Shown in pieces: positions 1 through 10,947 of a stretch of DNA of 64,000 bases; position 1 is the first letter of the stretch; the number at the start of each line of letters is the position of its first letter. The notes beneath the pieces are model-generated. The model was not told where the DNA came from and searched no databases. It worked only from the letters and a program-made list of their open reading frames with translations. The position numbers and the translations under genes were made by a program. The stretch is from the NCBI GenBank assembly GCA_027475525.1, contig JAMWFC010000022.1, positions 156,703 through 220,702 of the forward strand, written 5' to 3'. The DNA comes from Macrolepiota albuminosa. Taxonomy: Eukaryota > Basidiomycota > Agaricomycetes > Agaricales > Agaricaceae.

Positions 1-503
1 ACAGAATATTCTTGACCCAACGCAATCACGGCATTGCCATCATGCAAGATAATGGTCAGGACAAGCAAGGCAATCAGTAACGTCATCCATTGATTTACGA
101 CCAAGCAATCCATTGAGCAACTGTGGAACATGGTTGATGAAGTCGTTAAGATAATCTGCCTGTGTCTATGTATGAACTTGAATAATTTGCTCTCAATAAT
201 AGCATACATTCAAATCACCTTTACATGCCTTATAGATACGGGCATTGTATCATCTACATCATCTGCCGTTGGATTATTGTCCAAGTATGCAAAGTTATCA
301 TCATCTGCAAATGCCGCAGGTGGTGCACCAGTTACAATGGGAGCGGGACCCAGTGGTAGCCGTTGTGTTATGAGGACTGGCAACCCTCGTGTGTTCTGAG
401 TGAGTTGTGTCCTTTCCTCAGCAAATGGGATGAGGTCCCTTTGTCTGATGACTGTTGTTTTTGGTCGCTTGCGTTTCTTTAGAGAGTTCAGGTTCATGAT
501 CAA
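1..503 (-). pseudogene. KDZ-transposon-type protein, N-terminal part with CxC2-like cysteine cluster (partial)
   Basis: Two minus-strand exons can be read. Exon 1 (503-225) starts at ATG 503 and encodes a basic then acidic stretch (LRQRD-like, FAEERTQLTQNTRG, RLPLGPAP). It joins exon 2 (165-1) across a 59-bp GT-AG intron (224-166). Exon 2 encodes YLNDFINHVPQLLNG and then a cysteine pair pattern, LACPDHYLA-WQCRDCVG. This spacing resembles the CxC2-like cysteine cluster that accompanies KDZ (Kyakuja-Dileera-Zisupton) transposases in basidiomycetes. An in-frame TGA at 42-40 sits between LA and WQC, where an arginine codon CGA would fit, so the copy is probably dead. The transposase itself would lie left of the window. 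Family assignment is inference from the motif layout. Confidence 0.5.
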
Positions 504-544
504 AATATGTATGGCCAGGACCTAGCCATTGTACTAGAGATCTA

Positions 545-2278
545 ATGAGACCGCTCATCGATATTGGCAATATGCCACAATTTGGACGGGCTGGATACCA
601 GTGGACAGTGGACCCTATCCATCGAAGACAAATAGAATCTGTTTGTCATCAACGGACACTGAACGGAAAATCTATATTTTATCATGTGATCCTTCAGTTG
701 AGAACTGTGTGGTTGCAGAAAATTATATTGTCTACAAACATGTCTGCCCTCCTGCAACCGCCTGAACCAATATTTTCACCAAAGAAAGGTTGCAGAAAAT
801 TATATTGTCTACAAACATGTCTGCCCTCCTGCAACCGCCTGAACCAATATTTTCACCAAAGAAACGACGAGTGGAACCGATATTTACAGCAAAAGAAAGA
901 TCTATCTTTGAACCATACAAGGAACTCTACCGCTCCTCAACTACTCCTCAAGCTTGGACTGCTATCTTAAAGGATAAAATCCTAACGGATATCTTCAACT
1001 ACTGGGCCACTAAGAGAACAGAGCCAAAGACAGGAGAAGAGTGGGCAGAGAGAATCAAAGTAGGTACAGCAACTCATTGCAAAGAACTAGACATCATTTG
1101 CTTGAATAGAAGGTTGTCCAGTATATCAAGAATTGCTGGCGCCCTTATTACCAGCATAAAGATCCAAAGGTGCTTCTGAAAACTTCACTGCGAGATGTTG
1201 TCCAGCAGACAATGGCAAAGGAGATAAACGAGGAGATCCAGAACTTGTTGAGGGGTAAGGATCACAACGCCTCGGGATTGGATGCATTTGCACAATATAA
1301 TGTGGCTGTCAAAAATGTTATGCATCAACTCACACCGCAGGAGGAAAGTTGTTTACGGAAGATGGCAGCAGAATGGAGTGAAAAAAGAAATCCGCCAGAA
1401 ATTCAGCGCAAGTTGGTACTCCTTCCGTCCCCCATCCGTCCTCTATTTGTTGTACATCCATCTGCTTGATTCCGCTTTCTAATTGTTGTCTCTCCAGGAA
1501 GGCCCAAAAGCACGGTTTGAAGCCTGTGGACGATGCAGATGTGCTTTGATTTAGAGAGATGGACATGTTGAGTTGGACTGTTGTTGGTTGATATGCAGAT
1601 GAAGGCATGACTATTAGAATATATGTGGTGCCATCATTCTTTAAACAATTTTAACACCAATTATAGTCATGACAATATGTCATACTTGATCCATGCTAAC
1701 CGACCTACCTTTCAAGACTCCTTTCCTGACCTTGTTAGTGATTTCAACAAGAAGATGATGGATTACATATCTGCTCTTCTTGGTAGAGACATGCCATCCA
1801 ACATGCAATCACCCCATGATTTGACTCCTCCTATCCTTACATGCCATGACCTCATCCTTGATCTGGATAGGGATGGATTCCCAATATTACCAGCAGATCC
1901 AGGACCAGATATATTTCAAACTCAGGCAGAATTGAAAATGCTTGTCCAGGACTATCTAAATACTCATTACAGTGAATCCTAGTTTTCTCCACCTTTTCTC
2001 ATCATCTGATCACTCCGTCAGAAATTGCGTCTGGTTACCAGTATGAATCTGCTCCTTACAAGGCAGTGAAGACCAATGATCAGCAATTCATACATTCAAG
2101 ATATCTTCCAGAGGGTTTGATATTCCAAGATCCCCATAATCTTGGTCAGCCTGAGCTATTGCATCTGCTGAACTTCTGGAGAGACCATCAAGGACAGTAT
2201 GGATCCAGTGACACCTTCCGCTGGATGATTTATCTCAACTGTCACAAGCAGCCAGTAGCTGCCGAGTACAGCACCTGA
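545..2278 (+). pseudogene. Decayed repeat-associated hypothetical gene, 5' and middle parts
   Basis: Several plus-strand coding stretches follow each other in different frames: 790-1179 (IFEPYKELYRSS, FNYWATKRTEP), 1170-1469 (NASGLDAFAQYNVAV, EWSEKRNPPEIQRKL), 1623-1982 (FPDLVSDFNKKMMDYI, LDLDRDGFPILP) and 2066-2278 (YLPEGLIFQDPHNL, LLNFWRDHQ). The order and motifs resemble a family of uncharacterised proteins that is common next to transposons in Agaricomycetes: an 'EWN/SEKGPP..VQ.K.A' motif followed by a conserved 'DGFP.LP' block. No function is known. Frame changes could be introns, decay or assembly error; one 77-bp duplication (711-864) lies at its 5' end. A possible C-terminal continuation lies at 3381-4054 beyond an inserted LTR-like block. 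Confidence 0.4.
711..864. repeat. Perfect 77-bp tandem duplication (two copies)
   Basis: The block 711-787 is repeated exactly at 788-864. It belongs to a set of at least fifteen duplications with the identical period of 77 bp in this window, most likely an assembly artefact. Confidence 0.9.
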
Positions 2279-2460
2279 GCTGATCGTGGAAAAAAATACG
2301 GCAGCAGCAGCAGCAGCACATAAGGCTACACACAAAAATGGAGGGAAAAATTGGAAACAGAGGCCAACACCATCAGCAGTAGTCAATGACAACAGTAGGA
2401 CCATTGCTAATGATGGAGCTGCTGATGGCGGATTCGCTTTAGTCACCGGATCTGCAGTAG

Positions 2461-3375
2461 TGTAGTACTTGGTTGCAAGTAGTACTGATAGTTCTGGGGC
2501 TTTCTTGAAGTCTTAGAAAGTGACCTCTAATCCACACTGGTGCTTGATGATAAAAACTTGATGTATTGGATGCTTCACAGAATATCAAATATCCTGATGG
2601 GCAGAAGAAGGTTCTCAATAAACTCCAGCCTAAGTAGTTCACTCCCTGGGAACCACCGAGCCTTTGTCTACCAATAGACTTCCAATAAGAGGTGTTCAAT
2701 AAACTCTAGCCTAAGTGATTCACTCCCTGGGAACCACCGAGCCTTTGCCTATCAATTGCCTGTCTATTCTCTACTAAACTTGGGCTATTTATACTGTTTT
2801 TCTGGTGCACAGACCACTATCTACACCTGACTCTTTGTTGTCAACTCCCCAGCCTCCAGAACATATTTGATAGTCCAATTTCCCTTTTGGGAGGCATGTT
2901 TCGGTGCCACCAGTTCCACCATTCCTCTGGATGTCTCTGATTGCCACTTCCCCATTTGCTTCAGCTCCATTTAGCACGATCCCATTCATAGATCCTTCTT
3001 TCCCCTTTTAGTGCTTCCCTGCATTCCATGCTTCTTTTGACATCCCTCCATGCTTTTTTTCCTTTCCCCTTTCAGTCATGTCAAATTGGGCATTGTCAGA
3101 TCTGATCTTGATCTAGATCATCACAATTTGATCTCATTTCGTCACTTCTGCCAGCTCCCATGCTTCCCTTCCCCATTACAGTGGTTGGACTATTGTTGAG
3201 TGGATAGCTTGAGCTGGTCCCTGCCCCTTTGTTCTGTACTGTCTGTGTATTTATTGGGGTGTTTTTGGAGATATAATTTGTTGAGACTGCTACCAGGAGG
3301 CTTACAGTTTTCAGCCTTATGATTAAATGTTTATTTTGACTTCTGGTGCATATTGTGTCCCTGACTGCTGGTACA
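2461..3375 (-). repeat. LTR-like insertion (solo LTR candidate)
   Basis: The block begins TGTAGTAC and ends GGTACA, giving short inverted TGTA/TACA ends. On the minus strand it contains a good TATA box, TATAAATAG at 2793-2785. It separates two diverged copies (2378-2456 and 3381-3465) of the same coding stretch, NSRTIAN-GAADGGFALVT. Inside, a block of about 82 bp (caataaactc... to ...gagcctttg) occurs twice in diverged form at about 2616 and 2698. No clear target-site duplication is seen. A solo LTR of a Copia-like element is the best reading, at low confidence. Confidence 0.35.
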
Positions 3376-3380
3376 GCATC

Positions 3381-4054
3381 GTATCAGTAGTCGATAGCAA
3401 CAGTAGGACCATTGCTAATAATGGAGCTGCTGATGGTGGATTCGCTTTAGTCACCAGATCTGCAGCCAACTTGGAGTGGCAACTGGGGCCTACACTTCCC
3501 CTGTCACCTAGCATACCACACACACCACTGCCTGACTTACAGCCAACTTGGAGTGGCAACTGGGGCCTACACTTCCCCTGTCACCTAGCATACCACACAC
3601 ACCACTGCCTGACTTACAGGAGAAACCTCCTGTCTTGTGCTCACCGCACACTCCCCAGCCTCAGCGCCACAACAGATCCACAGTTCACAACAAATCCCAA
3701 CTAAATGTATCAGCTTCCACTCACAACGAGTCCACTCTCGACGAATTTGTTCATGATAGATGTGGTGATGATACAGCAGTGGTAGATGCCACTACCATCC
3801 ACCTCTTACAACAAAGAGGATGGAGCCATCCAGACCCTCCAATTAATGGCCCTAGTAATGGTTTCTCTAGATATAGAGTGTCAAGAAGGGTGCTCGACAT
3901 TCTTCAAGATGAGGACAATGACCAATTTGAAGATGAGGGAAGGCCGGCATTACAAAACCAAAAGAAGTGCAAGGCATTGCCTAACCAATTGTCAACAAAT
4001 TCCAAGCAACCCCGCAAGTCTCAAGCACAGATGCTACAGAAAGATGCAGCTTGA
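3381..4054 (+). pseudogene. Decayed repeat-associated hypothetical gene, 3' part
   Basis: The frame reads NSRTIANNGAADGGFALVT, then a proline-rich stretch, LDEFVHDRCGDD, LLQQRGWSHPDPP, and an acidic/basic tail ending in a stop at 4054. The first part repeats the coding sequence left of the 2461-3375 insertion, so this is probably the tail of the gene that begins at 545. A 77-bp duplication (3464-3617) breaks the frame. No conserved catalytic motif is seen and no function can be given. Confidence 0.35.
3464..3617. repeat. 77-bp tandem duplication (two copies)
   Basis: 3464-3540 is repeated exactly at 3541-3617, with the same 77-bp period as the other duplications in the window. Confidence 0.9.
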
Positions 4055-4176
4055 TACATTGATATGTCTATACCAGCAAAAAGGAGTAGCAGCCACACTA
4101 AGGTCATTTGACCAGTCTGCCGTCATTGATGTGGGGAAGGGGGAAATGTTACATTACATTTTTGTAAACTATAGTG

Positions 4177-5764
4177 TTACAAAAATGTAGCAATGTCTAT
4201 TACAATGAAAAAAAAATTGTATAATAAGTAACTGTCCATCTTAAACCGTCCATCTTCACTTGTCTTCTGTTGCCTTCCATCTCTCAGTAAGCCAACTGGA
4301 TGATCGGGTCCATTGCATTGGCGGCCGACTACTTCAGGAATTGCTGTGAGCCCATCCTCTTGGGCCAGGGAGAGGGTCCTCAGCAGGGACTGGCGGAGAG
4401 ATGGAAGATGGTTAAGGGAGTGATGGAGATGTTCGTGCAGGAGACGTCCCTGAGGATGTTTGTTGAAGCAGGGACAGAGTGACAGTGAGAGCGGATAAGT
4501 CAGCGGTGTGATGGGATTGGTCAGTGGCGAGGGCAGAGGTGTCACTAGTGGGAACGGATACATCAGCACTGGCAGGAGATTGGTCAGCAGTGGGGTCAGG
4601 AGTGGTTTCTTCCTCTTCAACGATGGGTCCAAGTCCATTGTGCCCTGTTGAATGCACTGCCACATCATCCTGAGCTGACGGACTGGAGGGACGGGTGGAG
4701 ATGTGAGTCGACTCTGCAAAGTGTCAACCATACCCTGAATATGGTGGATCTGCTCCTCCGTCTAACGGATCTATCCGTCGTGGGATGCAAGCGTCTCATC
4801 CGCATGAGAAACATTGGTTTGCAGGGTTTTCATGTGGCCACTGAGCGTGTTGACCTGAGTCTGGTAGCGACGGAAGAAGTCCTCAATACACGGTAACCAG
4901 CTCTCCTCAGCTGTGACAAACCCATCCTGCACCTGCTCCCCAACATTCCGCAATGCTTCCTGGAACCCATTCTCCATCCTGTTCAAACGGCTCTCCACCC
5001 CTGCCATTACACCAGCCACAATGTCCTCACTGTGACTAGACTCCATTGCCCACTCCTTGCACTTTCTCTTGACCGGAAGAGGATCCGCTGGGTGGTTGGA
5101 GGTTGATGGTTGGGATGGACGGACAGACGATTTTGATGGTCCCGCAATTGGACTGGCTAGTTCATCTGCTAACTATTGGTTAGCTATTTGAGCAGGAAAA
5201 GAGTTTCATACCGTCATCACTCTCAATAATCATCACTGACTTCTTTCTCAGTGGTTTTTTCCCCTTTCCCTTGTTGCTGGGCTTGATGGTTTTCTTGACA
5301 ATCGTCAGGCTGCATGTTTGTTTGCAAATGAGCCAGCAGGGATTGCATGCAGTGCCGCCCTTTGTCCTGACACACTGTAGCCGCTTACTTGTGCAATATT
5401 GGCAAGGGGGGTTGATGTGCTGACCCTCGTAATGAGGTGCTGTCCTCAGATACCTGCCCAACAGCATCCCTCCAGTAATTTCCCTCTTCGGTATCCTGCC
5501 CTCTTGTTCTTCCTCTTTCTCTTCCTCTTCATCCTCGTCCTCATCCTTGTCCTCCTGCTCCTTCTGTCGATGATAGGTACCAGGAGGATGTTGACCAATA
5601 TAGGTCACCTGTTTTGGCTTCTTGGGATTTGGCAACAGACCAGACAAATCTCCTGCCGCTGGAAGACTCGGTTGTTTTCTCTTCTTCGGAATTGGTGACG
5701 GACCAGACAAATCTTCTGCTGCCGGCCTATGACCTATCCAGTCTTCTTGTGCCGGTGCCGTCAA
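4177..5764 (-). CDS. Cysteine-cluster plus coiled-coil protein of unknown function, multi-exon, possibly decayed
   Basis: On the minus strand, 5764-5180 encodes a charged N-terminal region (two diverged repeats of AAEDLSG.. / AAGDLSG..., then a long Asp/Glu/Lys run) followed by a cysteine cluster, PCQYCTSKRLQC...CNPCWLICKQTC. This is C-x2-C-x6-C, a spacer, then C-x2-C-x5-C, resembling a degenerate Zn-cluster. The open frame begins upstream of the first Met, so the true start is not seen. Downstream, 5046-4771 (ATG at 5046) encodes MESSHSEDIV..., a helical stretch (VESRLNRMENGFQEALRNV) predicted to be coiled coil, and 4731-4177 is a Ser/Pro-rich tail. Such cysteine-cluster/coiled-coil proteins are repeat-associated in Agaricomycetes. 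A protein with a similar cysteine layout is encoded at 60959-63374. Function is unknown. Confidence 0.45.
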
Positions 5765-6189
5765 TGGACTGGCCTTGGTCGACAGATCAGGTCGTTCTTC
5801 TCCCCCACTTGGTTCTTCCCCCCTTCCACTCCTTTAGGTCCATTTCTTCGCAGCGTCCTTCAACCGCCTGGTCATATCCTCGTCAAAAAGCTTGCTCTGG
5901 AGTAGTGGGATAATTTCATTGATGAAACTTCTCCTAGCATCAAGGAGGAGTTTCTTGTCATCCTTGACATTCCTAACCATGAACCACATGTCAATTTACA
6001 GGACAACTATTAGTGCATGTCTATTATGCAGGAGTGCTTGTATCTTACCAGGTCCTTTTGCTGTGCTTTGAGTTGACACAGGTCTCCTCTGAGAGCAAGG
6101 GATAATACTCAAACATCCGCATCAACAACCCGTTGGTAGAGTTCTTTGTTAGACATGGCAGATGGAGGATTAAAGAAACGGACGAGAAC

Positions 6190-6835
6190 TTTATACAAAG
6201 CAAGTTCTGAAAATAAATATCATGTGACCCTGTTTAAATTACAAAAGAAGTTTGATTTATTGCTTGACAAAACCTTACTTTGTTTATCTTACAGTTTAGT
6301 AAATAACAATTAGCTAAGCAGGTCAAAAATTGCAAATGTCTTAATGTTTATTGCACTAAGCAGGAGTCAAACCCACCTACTGCAACACACAATGAACACC
6401 AATGGATAATATTCCACTAGACCATTGATGCTTACTGTACACTGCTATAGTCTAAATAGATATCATGTCACCCTGTTTAAATTAGGACCTTACTTTGTTT
6501 ATCATACTGTGTAGCAAATAACAATTAGCTAAGCAGGTCAAAAATTCTAAACAGTTTAACATAAATACATTAGTAGAAATTGAACCTGCCTACTGCAAGA
6601 CATAATAAAGTCCAATGAATAATATTCCACTAGACCACCGATGCTTACTGTGTACTGCTATGATGTAGATAAACATCAGTCTAATATTCTGTGTGTGGTC
6701 AAAAATATTTGAATTCGATGTCAATGCACTAGGGGGAGTCGAACCCACCTATTGCAAGATACAAGGAATACCAATTGGAAATATTCCACTACACCACAGA
6801 CGCTTCCTGTATAACGCAATGGTGTAAATCAATAT
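6190..6835 (-). repeat. Direct repeats of a tRNA-derived SINE-like unit (three copies)
   Basis: Three diverged units of about 170-250 bp follow one another. Each contains, on the minus strand, an A-box-like TGGTSTAGTGGAATAT followed some 45 bp later by a B-box-like GGTTCGACTCC (cores near 6365-6445, 6565-6655 and 6728-6812). The flanks share blocks such as aacaattagctaagcaggtc and gcttactgt. Internal Pol III promoter boxes with non-pairing acceptor ends are the hallmark of tRNA-derived SINEs rather than tRNA genes. The 5835-6190 stretch to the left holds no gene that I can recognise. Confidence 0.5.
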
Positions 6836-7014
6836 CAGTCTAATATTCCGCTACACTCCATGGTTTTCCTTTTTCCTGTATACTTCTATGGTGTAAATAA
6901 ATATCAGTCTAATATTGTCAATTCAATACAGATGCACCAGTTGCAGTAAAATCTCTATCTGTTCAAATTCTGTATGGGTCCGTTTGTGCACTACATGAAC
7001 ACCGTCCTGACTTG

Positions 7015-7110
7015 TAGCAAGCGCCTGTGGTACAATGGAATATTCATCAATTGATATTTCATATTGTGCACAAGAAGTGGGTTCGACTCCCACTAGTTCA
7101 CATTATATAA
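7015..7110 (+). repeat. tRNA-like SINE unit, plus strand
   Basis: The stretch reads TGTGGTACAATGGAATATTC (A-box-like) followed by GTGGGTTCGACTCCCAC, a good T-arm with B box. The acceptor ends do not pair as in a tRNA. It is the same type as the minus-strand units at 6190-6835. Confidence 0.45.
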
Positions 7111-7474
7111 TAGCAGCAGGCCGCTGACATCCGCTAGCATCATGAATTTGATCTGTTGAAAACTCCAGAGATTTCTGCAGTGGCATAAGATAGACGAGTT
7201 TACACGTGTATTCATTCCAGTGCTTATGACAAGTTGATAATACACTGTGGCTGGCTACCTTTGTGCTGGTCTTTGTAAAAAAGGTAGTCAGCCCTGGTGT
7301 ATTGTCACTTGTCATGTGTACTGGAATGATCTCATGCGCCAACTCCTCCATCCTATCCCACTTCAGTAATTGCTAGAGTTTTGGTTAGATCAACTACTAC
7401 AGACGCTTACTACAGGTCAGTATGATATATATGTAGAGCAAAAATGCACCTATATAAAAACACACCATTAGTCC

Positions 7475-7578
7475 CCGTTAAGGTGGAGTAGGGGGAGTAG
7501 AACCCACTGCTGTACACAATATTAAATATCAATAAATGAATATTCCACTGAACCACTGGGACTGGTTGCACTGCTGAC
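7475..7578 (-). repeat. tRNA-like SINE unit, minus strand
   Basis: On the minus strand an A-box-like TGGTTCAGTGGAATATTC is followed by GTGGGTTCTACTCC in B-box position. It is a diverged copy of the neighbouring SINE-like units. Confidence 0.4.
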
Positions 7579-7599
7579 ATCAGCTGGCTCACATGCCAA

Positions 7600-8160
7600 C
7601 GTCAGCTACTGTCCGCTACTGTCCGCTGGCATGCCAGCGGACAGCGGACACTCACACACCCTCTTCTGCCCTTCTTCCTCTTTCTCCCCAGTGCCATCCT
7701 CTCCACTCCCCACACTACCTCACATGCCACCCCTGTCCACCACATGCATCCCGCTTCCCTCCTCCCCCCTGACCTGACATCCGACATCTGCTACGTCCGC
7801 TGGCATACCAGCGGACATCCACGCTCCTCCCCTTCCCCCTTTCCCCTTTTTCTCCCCACCCCCATCCCTTTTCTGCTACCCCCCACGCTCTACAAAACGC
7901 CACCTCATGCAGCGGACGCCCACGCACCCCGTTTCCTTCTCTCCAGCCCTAATGCCAGACAATGCCAGACAATGCCGGGGGTTGCCAATGGATTCCTGTG
8001 GATGCTAACAAATTCCCATAGATGCTGACAGATACCAGCGGATATCCGGCAGATACTGACAGATGCACGATAGATGCCAACAGATGCCAGCGGGTCACAA
8101 CGGCTGCCGACAAACTCCAATGGATGCCAGCTGATGGCTGCTGATGCCAACGCCCCTTTC
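7600..8160. repeat. Degenerate short-word minisatellite with palindromes
   Basis: The region is built from variants of a roughly 13-bp word, GATGCCARCRG / CCGCTGGCAT, most clearly at 7960-8150. A perfect 26-bp palindrome centred on GGCATGCC lies at 7619-7644 and a near-perfect one at 7795-7816. Between them is C/T-rich sequence (7660-7740 and 7820-7890). No coding potential is supported. Confidence 0.5.
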
Positions 8161-8294
8161 AAGCCACAAAAACTCTTTTGGGATGTATGCCACCCCTCTT
8201 CCACCTCAAAAAATCTATATGGGAATCTGCGGAAATGTAGGTGGGCATCCATTCATTGTGTTATCTGACCTTTGAATCTATCCGTTAGTAACGG

Positions 8295-8382
8295 ACCTGT
8301 GGTGCAACGGTTAAATATGTGTTCCGTTGCTGAAGGCTTTCCCAAGGCTGGGGGTTCGATTCCCCCCCATAGGCATACAGCA
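8295..8382 (+). repeat. tRNA-like sequence (SINE head or tRNA pseudogene)
   Basis: TGGTGCAACGGTTA matches an A box, and GGGGGTTCGATTCCCCC forms a perfect 5-bp T-arm with a B box. An acceptor stem CCTGTGG/CCATAGG can be drawn but is out of register with the A box, and no 5-bp anticodon stem with a 7-base loop is found. I therefore read it as tRNA-derived rather than a working tRNA. Confidence 0.4.
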
Positions 8383-8419
8383 GGCAAGATGAAGTTACCT
8401 TTTTCCTTGGTCCAACCAG

Positions 8420-8960
8420 ACCCCGTGGATCTGCGTAGGCCTCTGTGGATGTCCGCTGATGCCCTGCGCAGGCCTGCATGGGCCCACATAGGTTTGAGTC
8501 TGTTGACGTATGTCTGCATAGATGTCCGCTGGTGGCTTGCATAGGCCTGCGTAGGTTTGCAGAGCCCTTTTGTGGACGTATGCTGGCATCGGTGGTGGAA
8601 AAAGGAGTGAAGGGGAGACGCGCAGTCTTGAGTTATTGTGGGGAGGAATGAAGAGGGGAGGGAAGTGGGAAACCTCGAGGAGGATTTATTCATGCCATGA
8701 CGTCTGCCAATGGAGGAGGTTTTCACTTGTGGGCTGATGCCTGCTGGCAGCCGCTGACACACATTGATGTCTGCTAGTGTCCGCTGGCATCCACCAGGGC
8801 TGCATGCATATGTGTGTGCCTGCCTTTTATCAATCCACTGGACCGTGTTATACAGCATATTGTGACATGTCTGCAGCTCTGTATTCTATGGCACTGTGGA
8901 GACTGCTCTGCTCCAGTGTAGCGGACTCCGCTGGACACGTATGGTATGGCACAAAGTGAG
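8420..8960. repeat. Continuation of the CCGCTGG-word degenerate minisatellite
   Basis: Words such as ATGTCCGCTG, GGCCTGCGTAGG and TGGCATCCAC recur at irregular 12-40 bp spacing, with a TCCGCT/AGCGGA pair near 8920. Overlapping open frames occur on both strands, as expected of stop-poor repeats, and are not supported as genes. Confidence 0.4.
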
Positions 8961-9566
8961 CTCCCGTACAACGTATGACACGTACCGTTGTGATGCCCTA
9001 CCCTGCCTCAATTAGAAGTCTAAAGAACCAGCAACAATAGAATAGGATATATTTTAACCCAGCATTTTATCTATCAAGAATTGATATAATGTTTAGTGCC
9101 AACATTAAAACTCACAGCATCTGTCAATGATTTTCTGACCATACCATAGAGGCCTGGCCAATTGGAATTACACTAAAAAGTGAGCAGACTCATACAAATT
9201 TAAGTCAGTTTAGAGTCACCATAGCCAATGGGCTATAACACTGTTGGTTGCTGTTTCCCCTATGTATGCTGGTTGCTGTTAACAGGTCTCTATTAACTGT
9301 AACCACAAGGAGAGGTGCTAATTGGTAGCACCACATATGGACTTATTTCAAAAATATAGTAGTGCATAGTATAAAAGATAGCTACTTTGTATGTATACAA
9401 CAAGAAATCGGAACCCTTCGAGTACCCAGTTACATTTAGCGTTCAAATCACACAAGTTCAACCTAACTTTATCACTAAGTTGGGCACTAGCTTTGTTTAT
9501 CTTGTCTTCATTATTTACAGTGCCATTTACAGGCATATTACACTGCACTATTTATTTTCATTTTGA

Positions 9567-9792
9567 CACTGGCTCAAAAAACTGCCCCAATGTTTGGCCT
9601 TTTTGGAAAGATTCACATGGTGTGCAACAATTACATAAGCAAAAAATTGTAGAAAATCACATGACATACAACTGCATCCTGGCTTCATAATGACATATAA
9701 AACATGTGATTTGGATAAGAACCTGCTGATTAATAAATTGAACAAGATATTCAATCATTGGGGCAGTTTTTTGACTTACTTTAATTTTCATA
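9567..9792 (+). repeat. Left terminal inverted repeat of the Tc1/mariner element
   Basis: It pairs with 10948-11183 in inverted orientation. The outer motif at 9574-9592 and the inner inverse copy near 9755-9772 are candidate transposase binding sites. Confidence 0.85.
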
Positions 9793-9926
9793 TTTTCTCA
9801 ATACTTTTCAGCAATAGAAGATGAAAACACCTTGTAAGAAGTATAAACAATGTCATGTGACCTTGTTTGTACTAATTTGACATGTTCAACTTCAATCAAT
9901 CACCTTCTTGACACTCTACTACCATC

Positions 9927-10946
9927 ATGCAACCTGTTTTTGCTGCCAATCGCTCTTCTGTTGCTTCTTTCCTCAATGAGGAGTATTCTCAGCATCAAAT
10001 CCAAGCAAAAACTGGCCTGGGAAAGGGCACTGTGGGGAGGATCAGTAAAGAGCTGGAGAGCAATGAAGAGAATCATCCTGGAGGTCATCCTTCCGAGCTT
10101 ACAGCACATGACAAATAGTCTATTATTTGTCAAATTACTACTGGGAAGCTGGATAATGCTGTTCAAGCTACACAGTTCATTAATTCTGTCATCTCTAGTC
10201 CTGTCAATCTTCAGACAGTCAGAAATGCATTGAAGGAGGCAGGCTTTTGCTCAGCAACAAAGAAGAAAGTTCCTATGCTCAAGGCTGCTTATCATACAAA
10301 CCGGCTTAAATTTGCTCAGTATCATGAAAACTAGACAGTGGAGAATTGGAAAAGGGTTTTGTGGAGTGATAATACAAAAATTAATCAGATTGGATTAGAT
10401 AGGAAGGTATATGTGTGGAAAATTCCAGGAGAACTACTATCTGATCACACTACTATATTAACTGTCAAGCATGGAGGAGGAAACAATTTAATGGTATGGG
10501 GCTGCATGGATTGGAATGGAGTAGAGAAGCTCATAGAAGTTCAGGAGAAGATGGATGCTGCATAGTATTGTGAGATTTTGGATGAGGGAGTGGTGGAAAG
10601 CTTTGAGAAGTTGGAAATGGAGGAGGAAGGACAATATTTTCAGCAGGACAATGACCCAAAACACACCTCCAAACAGGCAACAACCTGGTTTTCTGATAAC
10701 AACATCATTGTAATATCCTGGCCTGCCCAATCTCCTGACCTCAATCCCATTGAACATCTCTGGGTTTACATCAAGCACAAACTTTTGGAGTATGAGGTAC
10801 CCCCTAAAGGAGTGCATGAGTTGTGGGAGAGAGTGGTCAAGGAGTGGAATGAAATACCATCAGAGGTATGCCAAAGCCTCATAGAGAGCATGCCTAGAAG
10901 GATCAAGGCAGTTATAAAGGCAAATGGAGGCCATACCAAGTATTAG
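9927..10946 (+). pseudogene. Tc1-type DD34E transposase with three in-frame TAG stops
   Basis: One reading frame runs from ATG 9927 to TAG 10944-10946, about 340 codons, the normal size for a Tc1 transposase. An N-terminal helix-turn-helix stretch (SVASFLNEEYSQHQIQ, GLGKGTVGRIS) is followed by the DDE domain: first Asp in LWSDNTKI, second Asp in FQQDNDPKH, Glu in SPDLNPIEHLW. Exactly 34 residues separate the last two, so the triad is intact. Three in-frame TAG codons break the frame near 10116, 10333 and 10563. The second stands where family members carry Trp (TGG), and the others would fit Gln (CAG), so all can arise by C:G to T:A transitions. The copy is inactive as written. Confidence 0.85.
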
Positions 10947-10947
10947 A

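Noticed and set aside
711..864. The 77-bp duplications as biological tandem duplications or footprints
   Set aside because: All have the same period in unrelated contexts, which is far better explained by assembly k-mer overlaps.
5399..5698. Plus-strand leucine-rich open frame
   Set aside because: It is the antisense of the acidic run of the minus-strand cysteine-cluster gene; the Leu/Ile run mirrors Glu/Asp codons.
8295..8382. Working tRNA gene
   Set aside because: A and B boxes are good, but the acceptor stem is out of register with the A box and no anticodon stem-loop can be drawn.
7602..8858. Open frames on both strands in the 7.6-8.9 kb repeats (for example minus 8858-8253)
   Set aside because: They are composed of drifting short repeats, overlap on both strands and carry no motif; stop-poor repeat sequence explains them.
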